From contig OX485805.1 of the NCBI GenBank assembly GCA_950295325.1, positions 42,806,758 through 42,870,757 of the forward strand: a stretch of DNA of 64,000 bases. Reading direction: 5' to 3'. Positions 56,880 to 64,000 of this stretch are shown piece after piece. A model generated the notes under the pieces. That model saw only the letters and a list, made by a program, of their open reading frames with translations. It was not told the origin of the DNA and made no database searches. The position numbers and the translations under genes are program-made. Position 1 is the first letter of the stretch. Each line of letters begins with the position of its first letter. Source of the DNA: Polytrichum commune. Its lineage: Eukaryota; Streptophyta; Polytrichopsida; Polytrichales; Polytrichaceae.

Positions 56880-59410
56880 CTCCACTAGAACCTGAACCTA
56901 TAAAAACCACCAAAACCATCAAATATTGATGCAAAAAGGAAATTTTAAAAAATCAAGTTCTCATAGAAATTTAATAGAAAATGATTCTTATACAACTTAG
57001 AATTTGAGCAAATGATAATTTTATGTTTAATATAATGGCCATCAACATATGGATCCCCGAACCAACCTCTGACCACAAAAGAATTCATATTGAAAGTATG
57101 GTGTGCACTTGCTTATCCTCTTTGGCATAAGCAAACATGTTATTGATCTTTAATTATGATAAGTTACAGTTTGAGATGAAGGTCGTCAACTAGATTTAAA
57201 CAAAAAAATTTAAGGTTGATATCAACTATGTATTTCATGTGGTTTGTATAGTGTTAACTTCTTAATTAACAAAACAACAACTTTGCTTTAGCCAATGCTC
57301 ATATTACAAACATTAGGCCATGAAAATAATATAGGAACGTGATCCAACATTGAATTGGCACACGCGGACAATAGAATGATGTTTGAACATATCGTAAAGA
57401 GTATTTTGATTATTTTCATAATATGTAGGAACATCTACCTATAGCTTTAAATGAATAACACACAAAAGATGTGATAATTTCTAATTTTGAAATATGTACG
57501 TTAACAATAGCATGCGAAAGCCTTGCTAACATGTGAAAAGATAAGGGCCTTCAAGAATTTAGAGGTTGATCCCAAGTTTAAAATATTGTGAGTGACAAGA
57601 AATTCCAACAAACCTATTAGATGTAGCCCCAAATTAAATATTTGAACCATATTCTATGTTTTCATAACAATTTCTAATATCTTACCATATACAAAGAGGA
57701 TTATGAAATTCATCAAAAACCATGTGTCACAAAGATCACCCATTTAGACCTTCTTAACATATGCTTTCCTGACACTCTAAATTCGCATGGAATCCAAATT
57801 TAACCCCTAAAGGCCAAATTATAACTGTCCAATCCAATTCAATAGCTTATTGAAGAAAATGTACATCTTAATGTAGATCTGATCATACCAATGGCATCTT
57901 TGTAATGTTAGGATCGTTAAGCTGAGCATATGTCCAAAATCAAAACATTACAATGTAAGTGTTTTCACTAGAACGGTCAACGGTGACTTCTTAGAGAAAA
58001 TTGCCTCAACCTTTAGGGCTTAAGGCCCTAAGTTTGGGCTCTCTATGATGTTACCACAAGATATTATGTGAGTTTTCTTATCAACTTAGTTGCTATTGAG
58101 TTTAGACAAGAATCATGGATAGAAGTTGACTTTAAGTCCATATGTTACTTTCAAGTTTGTTGATGATAACAATTCTAGAAGTGGGAAACATAGGTGCAAT
58201 TGCAGCGCATTGGCTCCTTCTGATTCATGACATTGATTTGAAAGCAAGAACCCGAATTCATATGTTTTAGTCTTTTGAAATGCAATGAGCGTAGTCAACA
58301 AACCAATATCTTAACAAGTCAAAAGATGTAAATCGTCGAAGTGTTGCCAAGAATGTTGACAACATGCCATGACATTATTCAAGTAGCATACTAGATTCCC
58401 CAACTCTTAAAGGGAGATGACATACCTATGCATCAATGTCACCTCCTTATATCGGGGTCACCCCTTCAATGCACATCCAAATTTTTAGAAGACATCTTGA
58501 ATCGACTTGAAAGAAATTGCAACAAGTTTCGCAATGTTGCAATTGAGTGAACAGTGACCATGGTGCTCTTTGCTCTCTGCATTCACAATAAGAGTTACAA
58601 TTTGAGAGACGTGTGCAACACAATCCAACACATGTGCATGATGTCTACTTAAAGTGGTTGAGCATGTAGCTACATACTCTTTCCATCATGCAAAAAGCAA
58701 GTCCCAAGTCTCTAGACTAGCTTGGCTTGATGAATTAGCAATTTAGACCTACTCACTATCTCAAATGGGGTTCACTTCCTAAATAACACAATTCTTCTCA
58801 CATGACCATGTCATTAAATTGTAGGACTAGACTTCCTAGCACTCATAACCCTAGTTGAGTTAAGTCATTATTCAATTACACTAAATAGCTGAAGTAGTGT
58901 TGTCGAAAGTAATTAACGTGGCCATTATAATTCTCTAGTTGGTTGAAAATAATGTGGGTGAAGACGTGGTCTTGCCCTAAGGCGATCTTCCTTGAGACTT
59001 GCAACCAACACCTTAGGTATTTAAAAACATGAACCCCTTCAACATCCTAGAAAAACAATTAATGTGCTCATCATTAATTTTAATCTAGAAACTGGGCATG
59101 GATTAAGAATGAACACAACCTCGTTGCTTCTTCAAATGTGAATTGGTGTGAGCTCAAGGCAATTCCTACAGCCCACAACAATAGAACTATTTAGCATAGC
59201 AAATGAGTAAATTTCCTTTAACCAACTAAACTACATTATCATTTACAAAAGTTTGAACTACCTTATGGTAATGTGTCGAGACATGGATCACCTCAAGTTT
59301 GGTAAGCATCACATCATCATTCATCTGCAACTTATTCAAATTTGTCAAACATGATTCCCAAAAGCAATTGTAAGCTCATGCTGACATCACAACCCATAAT
59401 TTTGGTTCAC
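56880..59410. other. Gene-poor upstream region
   Basis: AT-rich, about 2.5 kb, no domain-bearing frame and no repeat I could define. Confidence 0.5.
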
Positions 59411-59414
59411 ATAT

Positions 59415-59930
59415 GACTGTGACGGCTTGTAACGCAGATGCATTATGCTCAAGAAGTGTTTTATACTTGATTACAGTTTAATTTATAAAGGATTCTTAGA
59501 ATCCAGCAAATTAAAGTCATCAGTGTAGTATGCCAGGCTTCAACCGAATTGCGAATGTCTCCTCGGCACAAAAAAATGGCATGGCAAAAAAAATATAGTT
59601 ATTTTTTTGTAACAATAGAGATAGATAGTTCATGTTTAACTTGGGGCCACTTCACACACGAGACTCAGGGCCCGTAACCATTGCACTTCAAGCAAATCTC
59701 ATTGGTGGAAAAGGTGGAGTTAGTCTAAGTTTGCTTCATACTACGCTCCAGGGATCCACTGAGTAAGTCGATGTAGTACAGTCTACATGGATTCCTACAT
59801 AGCATCAAATGGATCATGTTTCATGGTGACTTGAATTATTTTCCAAGACCACCTTTTGGAGGTAGGCTTAACACAAAACCAGGAGATCATGGCACTCCGA
59901 AACCTCACAACCATTGATTTATTATACTAT
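59415..59930. repeat. Duplicated segment A, copy 1
   Basis: Direct duplicate of 60628-61150 (shared TAAAGGATTCTTAGAA, AATTAAAGTCATCAGTGTAG, AACTTGGGGCCACTTCACAC) with scattered substitutions and small indels. No coding content recognised. Confidence 0.9.
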
Positions 59931-59934
59931 ATTC

Positions 59935-60275
59935 TAGGGAAGATTCTCTCTACTGTACCTCTTACTGTCCTAAATATTATATCTGTTTTTACTCCAGCTC
60001 TGCCGTAGTTGCACTGTTCTGCGTTTGAATTTCTCAAGGGTTGGGCATCTAGCCCTGGCCCTACCGTCATGGGTTCCAATGTCCAGGTCCCTAAAGATCG
60101 ACACCCGGACCTTGGACTGAATTTCTGGTGCTCCTCCCAAACTGTCCGTACCTATCTACTTGGGATTCGCTTCAGAGTAATTTTTCTTGTGGTGGCTGCA
60201 AGCTGTACACTAAATATTCTATTACTCTGTATTACTTCCCTGTGCTGTAGCTCTTACTGGCCAAGATTCTAAGCT
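59935..60275. repeat. Duplicated segment B, copy 1
   Basis: Matches 62515-62850 in the same orientation (GTTGGGCATCTAGCCCT, CCCTAAAGATCGACACCC, AATTTCTGGTGCTCCTCCCA, GGCTGCAAGCTGTACACTAA). Short frames differ between copies, so no gene is called. Confidence 0.9.
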
Positions 60276-60627
60276 AATATTTACTCGAGCTGTGCCGTCC
60301 TTGCACTGTTCTGGGTTCGAGAGACACCTACAGTAATTCAATGTAATAATCTTTCATTTCTCGCCGAGTCCATATGCATGAGCTGCGGCGCCGGGCAATG
60401 ATCGACACTCAAACTTTAAATAGGTACCAGATTCTTTAGTTTCTTCCTCCAGGATCCACCTTCGCTGACCTGATTATCTATACTTATTTAGTGGTGATTC
60501 GCACCCTCTGTCCTACTCTGGTTGTGACCTTGTGAGTAGATGCTTGGACCTCGGAGCATTGGATAGAAGCTTCCCCGAATCCCCTGCAAGTGGCCCTTGA
60601 ACCCATTGGGATCGTTGGAGCATAAAT
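60276..60627. other. No gene recognised
   Basis: Spacer between duplicated segments B and A. Confidence 0.4.
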
Positions 60628-61150
60628 GACTGTGATTGATTGTAACGCAGACTCACTCTGCCCAAGAAGTGTTTTATATTGGATTACATGTTACTTATAA
60701 AGGATTCTTAGAACCCAGAAAATTAAAGTCATCAGTGTAGTATGTCAGGCTTCAACCGAATTGGGCATGTCTCCTTGGTACCAAAAAAATGGCATGGCAA
60801 AAAAAATCTAGAAATTTTTTGGTAACAATAGAGGTAGATAGTTCATGTTTAACTTGGGGCCACTTCACACACGAGACTCAGGGCCGTTTCTGTTGCACTT
60901 CAAGCAAATCTCACTGGTGGAAAAGGTGGAGTCGGTGTAAGTTCGCTTCATACTACACTTCAGGGACCCACTGAGTAAGTTGATGCAAGATGGATGTAAA
61001 GTCTACATGGATTCCTACATGGCATCAAGTGGATCATGTTTCATGGTCACTTGGACTATTCTCATAACCACCTCTCGGAGGTAGGCCTAACACAAAACCA
61101 AGTGACCATGGCACTTCGAAACCTCACAACTGTTGATTTACTACATTTCA
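60628..61150. repeat. Duplicated segment A, copy 2
   Basis: Partner of 59415-59930. Confidence 0.9.
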
Positions 61151-62350
61151 TCATGTGTGAGGACCCCAATGAATAGAACTCGTTGAAAAAGCATTTGGTT
61201 GAGGCCACAATCACATATGACTTCACATTACACTTGAGGGCCCGTGACCACACTACATGATATTGGGAAGTGTCTCAGGACAGCCTTAAAACACTTCTTT
61301 TGGGCTCTCAAAAGTTCATGCTCATGGCTCTTGGCTCATGTGTGAAGTGGCCCTTAGACACTCACAAGGATAAGCTTGACAGAGTCCAATCAGCATCTTT
61401 GAAACCACCAAATCCGAAAATATATTTGAACTTGCCTCTCATCAAATTTGATATTCTCCAACTCTAGAATTGATTCACAATGAAATCTCTCACATGAAAA
61501 CGGACAACAAATTGGTACATGACACTACAGGATGTGTGGAGCCAATGGACCTGAACCAAGAAATGAATAGAGTCAGAACTCAATTTACACTATTCTGCAC
61601 GAACTTATCAAATTTTTCACCACAACTTGCATCACTCATCATGTGCTTCCTGTCAAGTATCACAAAATCGTGCTAATTGGTTGATTGCAAGAGCGAGCTA
61701 TGTCGGACGACGAGAGCTAGCGGCAGGAGTAGCAAAGGGTGGCTATGGCAGGGAAGGAGGGGGCTACAGTTTTTTTCATTGGTGACTATCGTCATGACTA
61801 GGTCTAGACACCCATCTCTTTGAGCTGGGCCCCTACCTAAAACTCCAGTGTGCACTTGTGATGCGCTTCAAAAGTAACTCTCCAAATCATTCTACTTGCA
61901 TGCAAAAGGATTTGAACAAACTAATCTGGAGAGAAAGTCATGCAATTTTCAAATAGGAAGGGGTTACGCATACCTATGTAAGAAGCCGGATATGTGTGAC
62001 TTGAGATCTATCGCCCTCCAGATTCCCCCTCGTCATCCTCACGAACCGTCATCTTTCAACACCCAGCGCAGAGATTCCGAAGAACAAACACTCATTTCAA
62101 AAGACTCGCCAAACCAATTCCGTTGCGTGGTCACGGCTGGCAGTGGAGATGTTGTCTTGTCCTGTGTATCCGGGGTCTTGGATCTGTATGGAGAAATTCA
62201 ATAGTGAGAATTCTAGCAGGACGTACAGACGCGAGATGAACATTAACAGACTCAACGGATTGTGAAACAACAACAGACGCTTGACAACCTTCTGTTCGTC
62301 AATCAGGCAGAAATGAACATGAATTCCTCCCACTTGGAGTGCAGGGAAGC
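61151..62350. other. No gene recognised
   Basis: Short frames only. A stretch near 61700-61760 (GGTGGCTATGGCAGGGAAGG) weakly resembles segment C and may be an older relic of it. Confidence 0.4.
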
Positions 62351-62354
62351 ACAA

Positions 62355-62550
62355 GGAGAGGGAGCTCAGAGAGTAGTACAACGAGAGACGGCAGCGCAAG
62401 AGGATCATGGCTATGGCGGGGAAGAAGCTGGGTGCAGAGTGCATTTCCTTGCCAGGATCATGGCCAGATGTTCGTAAGATGCGGTCACCCGCACTTGGTG
62501 ATACCTCAGGGCCCGAATTCTTGGGAAGATTCTCTCTACTGTAGCTTACT
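62355..62550. repeat. Duplicated segment C, copy 1
   Basis: Matches 63353-63548 (GGAGAGGGAGCTCAGAGAGT, GCTGGGTGCAGAGTGCATTT, CACTTGGTGATACCTCAGGG). Contains a 45-codon frame 62407-62544. Continues into segment B copy 2 and preserves the empty site of the MITE seen in copy 2 (AGCTTACTGTCC). Confidence 0.9.
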
Positions 62551-62850
62551 GTCCTAAATATTATATCTGTATTTATTCGAGCTCCGCCGAAGTTGCACTC
62601 TTCTGCGTTTGAATTTCTCATGGGTTGGGCATCTAGCCCTACCGTCATGGCTTGCAAAGTCCACGTCCCTAAAGATCGACACCCAGACCTTGGACTGAAT
62701 TTCTGGTGCTCCTCCCAAAGTGTCTGTACATATCTAATCGCGGTTCAGAATCCTTTGTCTGTTGTGGCTGCAAGCTGTACACTAAATATTCCATTACTCC
62801 ATATTCTTCCTTGTGCTGTAGCTCTTACTGGCCAAAGACCATTAAACCAC
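62515..62850. repeat. Duplicated segment B, copy 2
   Basis: Partner of 59935-60275. Confidence 0.9.
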
Positions 62851-63352
62851 TGCCCGGACATTTTTGGGCACAGTTGGTCAAGATCCTAGTGATTCTAAAT
62901 CCAAGCGGTTACATGTTGACATCTTCCGGTTTTGCTTTATTCAATTGAGGTGTATTCTATAGATTCCTTTAAAATGATTGGTAATTCTCCGGAAGTCTTG
63001 AACTTCAAACGGTTATTTTTCAAACTGAACTGGTTCATCTGTAACGAACCGCCGGTTCTCCCCAAGCATTGCATTAGACCATTCACTTTTCCCAGCTTCA
63101 AGTCATCCCACCAACATCTGATTAACTGACATTCTGGCCTCAAGCCTTGGCATCTAGATTCAAAAGGAGCACAGGAATCATATGCCCAACGATCTGCTGA
63201 GCATCATCATCATCATATCAGAGACTAACACCTTAACGAAATTGATGATATTGCTCTTTTTATTGTAGTTTGTAAGATGTCTCAAACATCTTTCGTTGAT
63301 TGAATGCAAACTTTTTAATTGTATTTGTGGTTTTTTTTCTATTGTGTTTTAA
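62851..63352. other. No gene recognised
   Basis: Sequence between segments B and C without recognisable genes; contains CATCATCATCAT near 63205. Confidence 0.4.
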
Positions 63353-63548
63353 GGAGAGGGAGCTCAGAGAGTAGTAGAATGAGAGACCGCAGCGTAATAG
63401 GAAGGTGGCTATGGCGGGGAAGAAGAAGCTGGGTGCAGAGTGCATTTCCTTCCCAGGATCATGGCCAGATTCTCGTAAGACGCGGTCACCCGCACTCGGT
63501 GATACCTCAGGGCCCAAATTCTTGGGAAGATACCCTCTACTTTAGCTG
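63353..63548. repeat. Duplicated segment C, copy 2
   Basis: Partner of 62355-62550, interrupted directly downstream by the MITE at 63552. Contains a 44-codon frame 63411-63545 that differs from its partner mostly at amino-acid-changing sites. Confidence 0.9.
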
Positions 63549-63551
63549 TTA

Positions 63552-63967
63552 GGGCATCCCCAGGAGAGATAGAAAGCAACCCGCCAAAAATAATATATTA
63601 TATGGTGTTTAGGGTGGCCGGCTTGGGTGGCGGGGCCGGGACGCAGCACCCTAGCCCACCAAAGCCTAGGCATACCCCCGGTATAATTAGGAAGCAATCA
63701 ATAAGACAACGACACCTATTATCTGACATGGGATAAAGTAGGATATCGGAGTATCTGATATTAAAGTAATCTCTTGGCGGGCCGGAGGAGGGTCGCCATA
63801 TGAACCATTTATGGCGGGGAAAGGCCTTTACTATACCCGGGCCGGTTCTAAATTATGCCGGACCGGACATTGGTGGGCTCAATTTATGCCGGTACCGCCA
63901 CCTAAGAACCCGGGATGCCCCATTTTTGGCGTTGGCATGCCCTATGGCGTTTCTGGTGGGGACGCCC
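63552..63967. mobile_element. Tourist/PIF-Harbinger-like MITE, 416 bp
   Basis: Terminal inverted repeats GGGCATCCCCAGGAG and, reversed, GGGCGTCCCCACCAG, flanked on both sides by TTA (63549-63551 and 63968-63970), the 3-bp TWA target duplication typical of PIF/Harbinger. The sister sequence at 62540-62551 shows the empty site with a single TTA. The interior is GC-rich with internal repeats (GGCCGG, GCCGGACCGG) and no transposase frame. Confidence 0.88.
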
Positions 63968-64000
63968 TTACTGTCCTACATAAAGTACCTCTATTACTGG

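Noticed and set aside
62407-63545. Paired 44-46-codon frames (MAGKK…LGAECIS) as conserved small genes
   Set aside because: Of eight codon differences six change the amino acid, so there is no sign of protein-level constraint; they are part of a duplicated segment.

Overview
The window looks like nuclear DNA of a land plant, most likely a moss. The main evidence is a three-exon minus-strand gene at 51.3-56.8 kb that joins a protein kinase, an NB-ARC domain and leucine-rich repeats. This PK-NBS-LRR (PNL) architecture is described from mosses. Intron-rich genes, Ty3/gypsy elements with long LTRs, MITEs and many tandem repeats fit the same picture. I cannot name the species, and I saw no tRNA, rRNA or prokaryotic features.

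Layout: 0.5-15 kb holds a broken minus-strand copy of a multi-exon gene. Its intron 6 has been swollen by an old solo LTR (1129-2616) and a complete, apparently young Ty3/gypsy element (2629-13333; 5-bp target duplication CCCGA on both sides). 15.4-17.56 kb is a satellite of about 17 units of 128 bp. 17.57-23.61 kb is a mosaic of two direct copies of a dispersed repeat, a palindromic MITE, a decayed pogo/CENP-B-like transposase gene, an unidentified gene fragment and a three-exon CULLIN1 fragment lying between blocks of a GGAGGATCG-type minisatellite. 23.61-29.44 kb is a second, 5'-truncated copy of the same gypsy element. 29.4-33.4 kb is gene-poor, with several small repeat families.

33.4-38.2 kb holds the better-preserved plus-strand copy of the 11-exon gene. 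Its C-terminal part reads like an amino-methyltransferase fold (N4/N6 DNA methylase type). All splice phases agree over 1073 codons, but three premature stops lie in frame. G-rich tandem repeats with the core TCTCGGAACCGAGA sit in its intron 2 and downstream. The same palindromic core occurs in the 128-bp satellite next to the other copy. A 48-bp tandem repeat and a small F-box-like ORF follow (39.8-41 kb), then about 8.5 kb with little recognisable content.

49.5-56.8 kb is the PK-NBS-LRR gene. Its LRR region is a very homogeneous 144-bp tandem array of about 26 units; a one-base deletion ends the frame after about 14 units and the rest lies downstream as decayed sequence. 57-64 kb is gene-poor and carries three pairs of duplicated segments plus a Tourist/Harbinger-like MITE (63552-63967) whose empty site survives in a sister copy.

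The most unusual items are the methyltransferase-like gene family with its linked palindromic satellites, the captured CULLIN1 fragment, and the homogenised LRR array of the immune-receptor gene.
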